From Smittia aterrima (taxonomy: Eukaryota > Arthropoda > Insecta > Diptera > Chironomidae), in contig CP093829.1 of assembly GCA_033063855.1 (NCBI GenBank), positions 13,609,537 to 13,673,536 on the forward strand: a stretch of DNA of 64,000 bases, written 5' to 3'. Shown piece after piece: positions 25,071 to 36,800 of the stretch. The notes below the pieces were generated by a model. That model was not told where the DNA came from, made no database searches, and was given only the letters and a program-made list of their open reading frames with translations. How positions within the stretch are numbered: position 1 is the stretch's first letter; each line of letters opens with the position of its first letter. The translations under genes and the position numbers were made by a program.

Positions 25071-25771
25071 GATTCGAGAATTAGTTAATTGAAAATTATT
25101 TTGTTCCTTTTTTTCATATTTATTAAACTATTTAAATCAAGAGAAATGCTGAAGTGAGTTCTCTTGAAGATGGGTCGAAGTCTAGTCATTTCGCTTTTAA
25201 GGAAACCATCTAGTCAATAAGATTTTCATGCGAGTCTTATTTATTTTAATTGTCATTCGTTAGCCGAAATGTCTATTTCAATTGATGATAACTTTAGTTG
25301 ATAAGCCTGGGAGTTGACGTCCCTTTCATTCTTTCTGAAAGAATTAAAATAATAAGCAAGTCGAAAACTGAAATGATATCGCACAAACTTTAAACGAAAT
25401 TTCATTTGATTGGAACTTTCAATCAATTAGTAGAAAACTTAGCAAAAATCCCGTGAAATTTTGCGTGCCATTAACAAATTCGACGACAAAAAGATTCGAG
25501 AACTCCGACTTGAACTCTTCCTTCAAGATAAGTTATTAAGGCCATGTGTGCAATAAATGTTTAGTTAAGAATCGACGGAAAAATTTTGACATTGGAACGA
25601 CTTGTACATTCTCCTTTGCCGTAGACTTAAATGAAACTTTTTCTATGATGAATGAATAAAAGAAAATTTTGAAAGTGAAATACAATATCTGTTTTCCGGG
25701 GAAAAATTTGTGAAAATTTTTATTTCCTTTTTTCTTTCAATAAATTTCAAATTGATTGGAATTCAGATAAA
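25071..25771. other. spacer between the convergent SPSB3-like and eIF3h genes
   Basis: 700 bp of AT-rich 3' flanking sequence of two convergent genes. No gene seen. Confidence 0.6.
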
Positions 25772-26916
25772 TTACTTGGCTTCTTTTGTTTCTTTTGCTC
25801 CTTGCAATGCTTCGGTGAGATAGAGTTTAGCCAAAGACTGTGAGCAGAACTGATTGATGTGTTGCGAGACTGTGTTGATTTGTCCAGAAATAATCATTGG
25901 GTTGAGACGAGGTGGAACTGGCAATGGGCGGAACTGCTTAGTAATTTCATCTTCAGGTTGAGCAGCTTCTCCCTTAGCCAATCTCACTAAATTCTCTTGT
26001 GCTAGCTTGCTAATCTGACGATTTTTCTCTTGATCTTGACGCATCACCATCTGTTGATATTTGTTAAACTTGCTCGCTTCTTGATACAACTCGTCAACAC
26101 GATCCATCATAACACGAATATGACTCTCAAGAACACCAGCTGTTCCGAGATCAAGAAAGTGTGAGCCTTCCTCCTCTTGAACCATCTCTTGCAATTCACT
26201 CATCATGATATTCGACAGAGCCGAGTTCTTAATATGGATTGGAATTTCAACAAAAAGTTTCTCGTAACCGATTTTCAGTTGACGAAGAGCATCAGGAGTG
26301 AAGTCCTTTTCGTTACACATCTGAATTGCTTGTGGCGTCAATCTATAAGCCTTTAGCGTCAGGAAGCCACGGGCAGATTTCTGAGTGTCGTAGACAACAA
26401 CGACAGACTCTTCAATGCTGGTCTGGTAAGAATGTTGAGACTCCAACAATGTCATCGAGAGAAAGTTTCCGACATCAGCTGACTGATACCAACCGACGTG
26501 GAAGTGATCAACATTAACACGACGTAATCGACGCATCATTGCTAATTGATATTCTTCTTCATCGACAGTCTCGTCATTGGATTTGGGGAATGGGAAGCAA
26601 TTCGTGATTTCTAGCCTATTTCCTTCGGCTAAACCAAGTAAAGCTCCTTGGGCGAACTCCATGCTACCTTGCGATTCTTCATGGCAGTGCTTAACCATCT
26701 TCATGACAGCCTAAAAAAGATTAAGAAGAGAAGTCATATTTTGTCCTACAACAATCAGAAAAGATCCACGCTGCAAATTTTCATGAAATATTTTGTGAAG
26801 TTTTACCATGAAAATTCGCAGATTTAGTGGTAATTTCCAAGTGCAATTTACTCCTTTCGAACTGTTTAACTTACCAAAGCATCGCATTGAACGTGAGTTA
26901 TCTGACTTTCACTCAT
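25772..26916 (-). CDS. eIF3h: eukaryotic translation initiation factor 3 subunit H
   Basis: Subunit of the eIF3 complex, which organises the 40S ribosome during translation initiation. Exon 1 (26916-26875) encodes MSESQITHVQCDAL; exon 2 (26710-25772) encodes the rest, for 326 residues. It carries an MPN domain without the metal-binding JAMM residues. Landmarks are GALLGLAEGNRLEITNCFPF, VNVDHFHVGWYQSADVGNF, YQTSIEESVVVVYD, FLTLKAYRLTPQ and LFVEIPIHIKNSAL. A coiled segment (VDELYQEASKFNKYQQMV) and the C-terminal SQHINQFCSQSLAKLYL complete the family pattern. Confidence 0.96.
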
Positions 26917-28129
26917 CTTGTTGAAAATGTTTCTCGCGTTTGAAATTTTTCAGAGGCTTTCTTTAGAACTTAATGGACACTGCTCAAATCGACATCTCGA
27001 TTACTCGTCCGAGTACTAAAAAATTGAGTTACGAGGGTTCTGAAAGTTCATAAAATTAAATAAAATCATTTTAATCAAAATATAAAATATAGTTATCCTG
27101 TGATAAATATTTTATTTTAAAAGCTACCTGGGTTCAACTGGACTATAAATTTTTCAAGAAATAGAATTAGGTGAGAGTAATTTTTATTGGGCTGTGCCCT
27201 TGAAATTGAGTTAAAAAACATTCTTTCCGTTGATTTATTAAAAAGATCTATTTTCAACATCATTCACACTCTTCTTGATAAAATATGATTTCTATCGTTT
27301 GTACTTTGAAAATATTGGATTTTTACAATCACTTTTCAATGTTTTGTTTCTGCTTGATTGGGGGCTTTTCACAAATAACGTTACCATCTCGAGAATCTTC
27401 CATTATAAATTTTTAGTTGTTTTCCGATATTATAAGGAAAAATTTACGTAATTTGCACATGACCCTTAGTCTTCTTCATCCTTGCATGTTTTGCATCGTT
27501 CTTCAGTTGTAAAACCAACTATCCACCCTTAAGAATTAAAAATTGACGCTCAATCAATTTTGTAACTTTGGCACACTGTTCTCTATCCGACAACGTATTT
27601 GGTAAAATCAGCATAATGACATCATATAGTTTGCAGAAGAATGAATATTTCTTAAATACATTGAAAGAACGAGAATACGTCCTTGATGTAAAATTTTCAT
27701 AGTAAATTAACCAACGCATGCAATGATCAAAACTCGCACACATTTGTAGTTTTCAAATAAAAAACATTAAACAGCTTTTTATGCACTCTCTCTGGTTTGA
27801 ATCATTCAAACTATTTTATCATTGCTTCAAATAACCATTTGCCGGATAATACTCGATACTCGGATGGCTAGCCTTTGTAAAATTTCAATTTCCGTTGTAT
27901 TTTGGAATTCCAAGTCGACGTTTGTCGCCGACTGTGTGTATATTTGAAAAATCGATAAACCACCTGCAAACATTATCCTGACGCTCACTTGCTTCCCTCA
28001 TTCGTTCCGTTAAGCATCAAGCCCTGAAGTTACGTTTCACTCACTACATAGTTTTGTTCATTTAATTAACTTCCTCATAAAAAATCAGACAGTTTATGTA
28101 AATTTTTAGAAATTTCCCTTAAAGACTCG
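26917..28129. other. divergent spacer upstream of eIF3h and the first GFRP-like gene
   Basis: 1.2 kb, AT-rich. A minus-strand ORF at 27519-27743 has no recognisable domain. No promoter element stands out. Confidence 0.55.
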
Positions 28130-29041
28130 ATGCCAATCATTCTTATTCGTGGAAATTTAGCGAGTTACAACTCGCGAAACTCACCATTTCGTGTTATGGT
28201 CAGCGGACTTAAACGTAAGTATTTAAAACCCCTTGTGACATCATCAACTTTTAATTTTGACAAGTCTCTTTCAATTAACAAGTTTTCGCAGCATTTTCTG
28301 TTCATCTAATAGTCGTTCATTAATAGTTTTGTAGCTTGATTGTTGGGAGAAGGTTTTCGGAACAGTCATTTTATGGTCTGTTTGTACATCGTCAAGGTTG
28401 TTTCTTTATCTTTTCGGAATGCATGAGAGTTTAACGACAAGGAAAATCCAATATTTTTTACATTCAAAATCAGTATTTCGTTGTTATTTTCTGCCGGTGA
28501 ATTTTTCGGTACGCTCCTTTCTCGGATCGATACTGATTTGTGATTGAAACTAGTAAATTAAATTTCTCTTTCCATTTAGTTTAAAAAATTTAAACTTCTT
28601 ACTCATTTTGCAAACACAAAGTGCTTTAAAGTTTTTTTTTGTGTTTTTATTCTATTAGCTGCTGATATCGAGCAATTGAATAGATTTCCATGTGGTGGCT
28701 ACTCAGATGAATGCTCGATTGTGTTTTTAGTACATCCTTGCATCATTTTATCAGCTTTAGAGGTAACTTTCAATTATATACCAAGTTTATCAATTCCATT
28801 ATATAATTGAATTTTTTTGAGGAAATGATCAGTAAAATATCAACAAAATGTTTTATTATCGACTGAAACTTAATTTTAAATTTTCTTTTAGGTTCTTGGA
28901 TATCGAGTTGTCGCGTCATCGTCTACAGCAGTCAAACAAGATTATAATGAGTATATGTGGACTATGAGAAAAGAGTTTACTGAGCCAGAGCCAGAGGATC
29001 CAATAGTAATTCCACAAAGTAAAATTGACGTGCCCGAATAA
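28130..29041 (+). CDS. small GFRP-like protein, paralogue 1
   Basis: Exons 28130-28214, 28659-28762 and 28892-29041 give 112 residues. The protein starts MPIILIRGNLASYNSRN and contains PFRVMVSGLKPADIEQLNRF, SALEVLGYRVVASSS and YMWTMRKEF, then an acidic Pro-rich end. The pattern of an N-terminal strand, a middle insert and a C-terminal helix-strand-strand (xALxxLGYxVxS ... WTMRKE) resembles the GTP cyclohydrolase I feedback regulatory protein (human end: LERRGFRVLSMTG ... WCLHKE). If that is right, it would bind GTP cyclohydrolase I and tune tetrahydrobiopterin synthesis. This is an inference from short similarity. The next gene, 68 bases downstream, has the same layout. Confidence 0.75.
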
Positions 29042-29109
29042 GACGAGGCATAGTAAAGAAAAAATAATTAAAAAATATACACTAAAAAGTTAAAAGTAAT
29101 TTAACCAAA

Positions 29110-29466
29110 ATGTCAACATCACCCAATCAAATGTCGCAATCACCGCCGACTTCAGTCGCCACTGAAACTCTGACAACGAAGGTCGTCGTACCCATGCCAG
29201 TGCTTCAACAACACGACGACATTTACTACTACATTTTTATAAAAGGCTCTTTATATTCTCCTGATTCTGCTGTTTTTGGCTTGAACGTAGCAGAAATTCA
29301 AGCTCTCTCTAAGAAGTTCAACAGCCCATGCAAGGAAATCGAGAACGGCGTCATGTTTAAAAAATCGGTGTGTGAAACAGTTAATGCACTTGCTCAGCTC
29401 GGATACAAGGTAATCAGTACTTGCGGAGATGCTGAAACAATGTTCACCATGCAGCGAGAGCTCTAA
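29110..29466 (+). CDS. small GFRP-like protein, paralogue 2
   Basis: Single-exon gene of 118 residues. A Ser/Thr/Pro-rich N-terminus of about 35 residues precedes YYYIFIKGSLYSPDSAVFGL, then AEIQALSKKF, ETVNALAQLGYKVISTCGD and FTMQREL. Aligned by eye with the gene just upstream, the shared core is I-x-GxL-S near the start, xxIxxLxxF in the middle, and ALxxLGYxV then TMxxE at the end. It looks like a tandem paralogue of the GFRP-like family; human GFRP ends in a similar LxxxGFRVLSxTG ... HKE. With only 68 bases between the upstream stop and this ATG, the two could share a transcript or this gene may have arisen by duplication and intron loss. Function is inferred only. Confidence 0.75.
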   Translation: MSTSPNQMSQSPPTSVATETLTTKVVVPMPVLQQHDDIYYYIFIKGSLYSPDSAVFGLNVAEIQALSKKFNSPCKEIENGVMFKKSVCETVNALAQLGYKVISTCGDAETMFTMQREL

Positions 29467-30032
29467 ATCAGGAAACAGTAATTCTACCACAAAAGCTAAA
29501 TCATCAATTCCTAGAACACATTTTATATAGTTTCAACGACGAATATGGTAGTTGATATGTGCATCGCGATATTTCAATTTGTCAAAAGCTAGCTAATTAA
29601 GATGAAGTTCACAATTCTTTATTAATTTAATTTTGATTTAAGACAGAAGGTCATTTGCCTTGAGATCGTGACATCGACGACCGATATTGATTTTAAAATT
29701 TCCAGGAAAAAGTATTTTTTTGCTTTGTGTACCTAACAATCATGATGTTTCTTTGGATCAAATTAAATTAAATGGTTAATGTGCAAAGAAAAAAATATTT
29801 TGAATTCTACCACTCTTTTGAATAATTTTTTAGAACATTTGCTTCCAGAATTGCGTACGAAAGATTTAGAACATCAGCTGTTTGCTCAAATCTCTCCGAA
29901 AACAGACGATTCAAAACAAAATATTTATTTGGAAATATTCGATTTCCCGATTAACCACATCATTTACTTAAATGAAAGTATTTTCAACAGTATTTAGTTA
30001 AATTTTGTGGAGTATACTTAATTGAAAAGAAG
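29467..30032. other. spacer between the GFRP-like pair and the calumenin gene
   Basis: 566 bp, AT-rich. It contains an ORF (29779-29997) with no recognisable feature, so I see no gene here. Confidence 0.55.
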
Positions 30033-31082
30033 ATGAGGATTAAGCAATTGCCAACAATATTGTTTGTTCTTCTTTGTTTTACTGCATCCATTGCAATTGC
30101 AGCTTCATCGCATAAACACAGCCATAGCAAAGAAAGAGCAGAAGACGGAGCTTTTAGTCCACGGGATCATGAACATTTTGATGAAGGAGGTTCGTAAAAA
30201 AATATTCTTAAATTGTCTAAAATCATAACTTTCGAAATTTCAGGGGAACATCACAATGAATTTGATCACGAAGCCATCTTAGGAAGCGTTAAAGAAGCTG
30301 AAGAGTTTGATAATCTTCCACCGGAAGAGTCAAAGCGACGTCTTGGTTTGCTGGTGCGAAAAATGGATACAAACGATGACAAATTCGTTGATCGACATGA
30401 GTTAAAGGCATGGATTCTTAGAAGCTTCAAAAAGCTGTCGGAGGAGGAGGCGGAAGACCGTTTCGAAGATTTGGATGAAAACAGCGATGATAAGCTCTCA
30501 TGGGCTGAATATGTGAAGGACGTTTACGGATTAGATTCTGAAGATGGAATTAAGCGGAATACACTTGATGACGGAGAGGAAGCAAAACTCATGGACGATG
30601 ATAAACAAATGTTTCAAGCCGCAGATTTAGACAAAGACGGATTCTTATCGCAAGATGAACATATCAAATTTCACTCGCCTGAAGAACATCCCCAAATGCT
30701 TCCGCTTATTCTCAAACAAACTTTGCGTGACAAAGATATGAATCACGACGGACGTATAGATTTTCAAGAATTTATAGGCGATCAAGGAAAGAATCACGAC
30801 AAGGAATGGCTGGTTACCGAAAAGGATAAATTTGACAAAGATTTTGATAAAGATCACGATGGCTACTTGAATCACAACGAAATTCTTTCATGGATTGTAC
30901 CGAGTAACGATGAAGTGGCTAGTGATGAAGTGGATCATTTATTTGCCTCATCCGATGACGATCATGATAACCGGCTTTCCTACGATGAAATTATTGAGAA
31001 CTATGATATTTTCGTAGGCTCCGAAGCAACCGATTATGGAGATCATCTTCAGAACATGGAAGAATTGCACGATGAACTTTAA
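30033..31082 (+). CDS. calumenin/reticulocalbin, ER-resident EF-hand protein
   Basis: CREC-family calcium-binding protein of the ER lumen. Exons 30033-30189 and 30244-31082 give 331 residues. A signal peptide (ILFVLLCFTASIAIAAS) is followed by a His/Glu-rich stretch and about six EF-hands. Loops include MDTNDDKFVDRHEL, LDENSDDKLSWAEY, DLDKDGFLSQDE, DMNHDGRIDFQEF, DKDHDGYLNHNE and DDDHDNRLSYDE. FDHEAILG and PEESKRRLG, and the C-terminal FVGSEATDYGDHL, are calumenin signatures. The protein ends HDEL, the ER-retrieval signal. The fly counterpart is the protein called supercoiling factor (scf); I have not assigned that symbol because the family has several members. Confidence 0.92.
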
Positions 31083-31647
31083 AAAGTTGATGGATCTGTG
31101 CCATGCTTAACCAAAAATACTAACATCTCTTCATCCCAAATCGTCTTTAATTTATTCCGAGTCACATATGAGTGATGTCGGCACAGCTGCTCCACTTTTA
31201 ACGAGATTAATTAAATTTACATAAATTTAAATAGCTAAATCTTTTCCTCATGATTTTTAAAAGCTCGAACAAGCCAAATACAAAACTAACTTTTCATTAA
31301 CTTTTTTTTACGATCTTCTTGTTTTCATATTTATTTCTTCTATTTCATTTTCGAAACGTACATTTTAAGCTTCACCGTGTTCGGCTTGGAGGCAGCAGAA
31401 ATTCTAGCTCTCTCTTTCTGATGAGTAAGAGATTAAATTGTAAAAAAAAATACAAAAAGAAATAAAGAACAAAGTTTTTGTTTCCTTGAGAAAAAGAAAT
31501 TTTCAAGAAAGATTGTTGAGAATTTACGAATAAATTACGCAAGCGAAATGATTAAAGGTGTACGACATGCTTAAGAAACTTCTGGACACTGAAGATATTT
31601 ATTTTAAAAAAGGAGGGAAGTTGATGATTATTAAACATTTGATGGAT
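31083..31647. other. spacer between the convergent calumenin and C-type lectin genes
   Basis: 565 bp of 3' flanking sequence shared by two convergent genes. AAATAAAGAAC near 31458 contains a plus-strand AATAAA. Nothing gene-like otherwise. Confidence 0.6.
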
Positions 31648-33868
31648 TTAAAGTCTCAAGCCTGGATTGGTGGCGGCCACGTAATTCAAAAGTTCGTCGG
31701 AGTCTTCGCAGATGAAAGGCTTTTCATGATAGCAAGCTATAAGAAGATAAAAATGTTATAATTTGAATTAATTTTAAAATTTATTAACTTAAACTTACCA
31801 ACATCGTGCTGATGATTTGAAAGTTAGCATGAAAGAAATGAAAAAAATTGAATGATTTCTAATGTTCTACAATTTTTTTTATTAAAATTTACCCATGCAA
31901 TTCCGTCATTGTAAACGTTGTTGAGAACTGACAAGCAGGATTCTGATGTCTGGTTAATGTCGAATTCGGCATCATCTGGTTGAGGGATCTTCTTGTGACC
32001 AGTTTGTGACCATGGGTTGTATCCCCATCCGATTGGATTACGGTTGGTTGGTTGAATCTTCTCGCGGTTAGCTGACCAGAACCATCCGTTGAGGGTTTTT
32101 GGAAGCAAATCCTTACGACCCTCGCAACCTTGTTTTGATTATGTTAATATTGGAGATTAAGAATAAATAATCAATATTTACCATTGAAATCACACAAGCG
32201 ACCTGATGTCCAGATATATGGCACATCATTTTCTTGGATGAGTTTGAAAATGACATTGTTTTCTTCTTGTGTTTCAATTGAGACGGCATCCATGCAATAC
32301 TGACGGCAAATGTTACGAGCTTCCAACCAATCTACACGTTTTGTAGACAACTCGGGAACGTGGCCACTATAGAAGTAGTTGTGACCTTTGAAGTTGAATT
32401 TTTTGGGACCTAGAATGAGTGATAATAATCAGAACGAGTGACATGTATGACGACGTTTCGTTTAGGTAAAGTTTTTAACCAGTTTTCCCGTCAATGAATA
32501 AAAAAAGAAACGAAACATCTGACAAAATGAGACTGCGAGAGATAAAGATAATTATTTCGTATTGCATAATTCGTTGACCGACTTTTCAATTGCTTTTCTC
32601 TCGCCTGCTTCTCGCAACGAAACGAAAGGGAAATCTCTCGCTGGTTTCGCACATAACCCGGCATTTAAGTTTCCTCTGCTGAGCTTTACGAAAGATCTAC
32701 AAAGGGGAGAGGCCTGCCGAATTATCTTTCTCTCAATTTTGCGCGCTAATTGAGTCAACGCGCCTGAAATAATCCATTCGTTGATTCATTTGAGGATTAT
32801 GCAACTGCGAAAGGTCGAACGGCTTCGCACAAACAAGAAAAAAGTTCGTGAAGGCAACGAACCTGAAGCACGATAAGCATCGTCAAATAAGGTAAAATTA
32901 AATTAAAATTAAAGTAAGAGGATTGCTCGTGACTTGCATGCCGTCAATTATTCAGTTTTACGGTGGTGACAATTTAATCTTCAGTGACGTCTGATTTGTA
33001 TCGATGAATTTTTATTAAAACTTTTTAATGAAGCACTTGAACTTTTCAGTAAGCGACGATTTTAATCGAGAGAGTAGCAATAAATCATCAACTTTGCGTC
33101 TCGTTTACTTGTTTTGACTGCAGAAAAACTTCAATTTTACAATCTCTAGAAGGCGACATCATTTGTTGATGAGTTTTTTTTTCTCTTGCTTTTAAAGTCC
33201 ACGAGAAACATGTTTTGCATTGTTAATTCGTAATATTTATGCCTCTCGTAACTGGTTTTCGCCGATTGGTAGCAGGCTCTTTGTCGAAGCGTAAGGCGTG
33301 AATCTATTTGATCTAATAATAGCTAATCGAGACTTAAAATAATTTTTTTCCGGGCTGCTGGTACATATTAGACCGAAATCATTCAAATGTCACGTGAAGA
33401 TTTTTTTTCAGTTTATTACGAAGCCTTTTTTTATCTTGTCATTAAATACGAATCACTTTCTTCGTAAGACGGTGAAGTGTGTAAGAAGCTATACGAGACA
33501 ACAATGAAACTTGTGAAATTAATGTTTCTCGTGTGTTTCCATTAGTGAAGAAGAGGATGCTGATTGAGATAAAATGTTGAAATAAACTTAAAGCAAATGA
33601 TCAAGCCTTTTTTGCTCATCACTTAGCCGTGGGATGAGGGAAATCTCTTTATAATTCAATCACATTGCGAATCTATTTTAAAATAATTAAAAAAATCTAT
33701 ATACTTACGTAGAGAACATTTTTGAGGCACTGGAAGTGAGAGGAAACGTCCTTTGGCATCTCCTGTTTTGCTGGCTCCATTCTTGACTTCGTTAATGGCT
33801 GGGTTAGGTGATGCGAGACACACGATGATGCAGCAGCAAGCCGTGATACTAAAAAGTGTGAGTTTCAT
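31648..33868 (-). CDS. secreted C-type lectin-domain protein
   Basis: Small secreted protein with one C-type lectin-like domain. Exons in transcript order are 33868-33709, 32409-32182, 32128-31893, 31808-31799 (10-nt microexon) and 31736-31648, giving 240 residues. The signal peptide is MKLTLFSITACCCIIVCLAS. Domain landmarks are HNYFYSGHVPEL, WLEARNICRQYCMDAVSIET, IWTSGRLCDFNGCEG, NGWFWSAN, SESCLSVLNNVYNDGIAW and HDVACYHEKPFICE. The acceptor of the upstream intron abuts the ATG (TTTTTAG then ATG), so there is at least one non-coding 5' exon. No calcium/sugar triplet such as EPN or QPD was noted where the lectin site would lie (the nearby NRNP is not one), so sugar binding is uncertain. The first coding intron is 1.3 kb. 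Confidence 0.88.
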
Positions 33869-36800
33869 CTAAAAACGAGAAAGTAAAAATATTTTTTATG
33901 TCACGGGAACATGAAGAATGTTTGAATCGTTTGTTAGATTTTTCTGATTTTTACTTGTAAAACTCATTTAATTGCTCGCTCGTTAATTTCTCACGTAATG
34001 TTAGCGTTCAGTGACAGTTTAATTGATATGTTTATCAGATGCTCAACTTACGATTGCGCAATATTTATTTTCAAATTGCCGGATGTTGCAAAAATGTCTT
34101 GCTACAAAAGGAAAAGTTTACGGAGAATTCTAGAATCTTTACGAAATGATGAGTCAATTGCGGATCCGAGTGCAAATTTTTAAGATTGAGTAACGAGAAA
34201 AGATCAGAGTTCAAACAAGATCATTAAGTAAACTTTTTAAGTTTGATTTGCTTTTGATGTGCGATCCACATCATCTTCAACATGTACAAATATTTGAGCT
34301 TTGGACAACTTTGTTGATCTTTCAAATTTATTTTTTATGTAAGAAGAGCTCATCTCGAGTTCGAGGTGTTTCGCAGTATAATGGATGAGATGCAGCTTCT
34401 TATGTTACTTAATAGCTTGCGTGAATTAATCGGGCTGCTCCCAATAAAAGTGAAATAAAAAAACTTTAGAGAAGCGCTGCACGAGAAACTTTTTTTTTGC
34501 TTATGAAGTGTGAGTTTGATTATTGGGGAGATTAGAAAACAAAGATGAAACCGTAAAAAAAGTTAAATGCAGTTTCGTTTTATAAAAATCTAATATAAAT
34601 TAGTTAAATTAAAAATATTTTCTTAAATATTCAACAAAATTCCAGAATGAAATAATATTTTTATTAACTCGCTTAGCTTGTTAGCTATAAATTTTCACGA
34701 ATTATTTAAAGAAGTCTTTAAATCTGTCTCAGCGATCAAAACAAAATTCTGCAAATTTTCCACTCAAATCTTCTCACTAAGTCAACAGACTGGAGCCTCA
34801 CCTTTGTCTACTTAATTTGTTTTAATCCAAAGAACTTTCTTGCGTAAGATATGTGGAGAAATAATCCACAAAACTTTTCTCTTTCTGTCACGCACTCACT
34901 TCTTAACTATCACTTTTACTTTCAACTCGCCAAAAAATCTCAAAACCACCCGCTTCAAGTGTCTAAACCGCTCGAAAGACAAACGAAAACAAAAGTATTT
35001 TCAACGATCGACAATGATTTTATAGCTGGGAACCGACAACAACAAGCATGAAAAAAAATCAACTCCGATTCTTGTTTTTTTCTTTGCTTGTTTGAGCAGT
35101 TATATGGCTTGTATACAGAGACAAGCGATCGAAGACGACTTTTCTGGTGGGGACATCGCGTAACAACGATGAGCAGATGGAAAATATTATCAGTGGCTAT
35201 TAATTTTTGATGATAATGTTTTAAATTGGAGGGCTTGAGTAGAAGAAGCTTTCCGCGTTCGTTGGCTCGTGTTATTCTTCAGATGAAGAGTCAAACACCT
35301 CAATGAAGATCGACAACCTTTGAATCGAAGAATCAATTGAAGTGCAAGTCATTTTTCTTTCAACCTGTGGGCGAACAGCTAACGAGAAAAGTTTGTCTCT
35401 TTCTGAAATGAATTTATTTTCTCTTAACAACAATGATTCGTCTCGATTGTCGGAGAATCGGCAAACGAGATATTTATTCGATGTGCTTAGCTCTTGTTTG
35501 TCTTAATCACGAAGCCGAGTTTTTCAGCAAATATTTGGTGAGACATTCATCAACTGCGGTTCTACGAAAATTATTCATGAAGAATGAAGAATTCATATAT
35601 TGGAATTTTCATGAAACTTAAAACTTGAAGGCTCAAACGTCAATCTCCTTGTTGCTGCAAGCCCTGTCTAGTTCTCATTATCAAGTTTCTTGAAGCTGAT
35701 CCGTTCAGAGAATCTCTTCAACCGGTTGCCTCTTGCGTGATTGATCTTTATTAGCGCCGATTGGAACCTGAATCTGTCTCTGAGAAGCGGATCTCTGAGA
35801 AAACTTCTCGTGATAGGGAACGAAGAAGAAAACTGATTTTAAAGTAACAAAACTGTTTTCGGAACAACGAAATGAGATGTAAACCAAAAATGCACATAGA
35901 TCTTGAAATGTTTCGTTCAAAGTCAATTAACATAACTAAAAGTTGTCGCAAATATCGCACCTCGACGAAAAAGAAGTGTGTATACATAACCAGTACAAAT
36001 TGCTTGTTTGCATGTGATGACCATTAAAAAAATATTTTTTCGGCGAAACGGCATTTCTCGGTTTGATACGAAGTGTGATAGCGCTAACCTTCAAGGCTGA
36101 ATCATTTTCACGTGAGAGAAAGAAGTTTTGTCTGTCCACAGGAGGAATGATAATCGTAAACAACGGTTGCGTAACAATTTAAAAAGAATCGGAGTCAGTG
36201 GAGACTGGGGTAAAGCCAAAAAATAGTTTTAAAACATTGCAACCTAATTGATGTTTCGATTGAAAATTTCAAATCACTTTGTGTTATTTTTAAATTAAAT
36301 AATGAAGATTTTAGCCTACAATCGACAGTCTTTTCAGTTCACTGCCTGCTGCAAAGTGATATCCGAGAACAAAGCGATCTGGAGTGAGATTGCGATTTAT
36401 GTTGAACAATTGAATATTTTTGAAGCTATTCATCAGTGAAACAATTTTTTGTTTTCTTTAGATATCTTACGAAGTGCTCGCTGATTCATTTCGCACTTGT
36501 TTTCTCAATTGTTGATGTAAGATAATCACTCAGCGCGATACTTACAGTTGAATACATAAACACGATGCAGCGTTGATGATGCCAATTTAAAACAAAAACA
36601 TCGCCATTTAACTACCAATGTCATTGAAAATGATATTTGCCATTGAAATCGCTCGATCATTAATAATATTATGAGTGCAGCAGGTGTCGATTGTTCTTTT
36701 TTATGTTTTTCGCAACCTTTCATGTAAGTTTTTAGTTTCCTTTCCTTTAAGATTGTTGATTTTATCGACGCTCATTGAAAAATTCTCCTTCGGTTATTTA

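Noticed and set aside
29779..29997. 72-codon ORF between the GFRP-like pair and the calumenin gene
   Set aside because: No recognisable motif, AT-rich codons, and no sign of splicing or homology.
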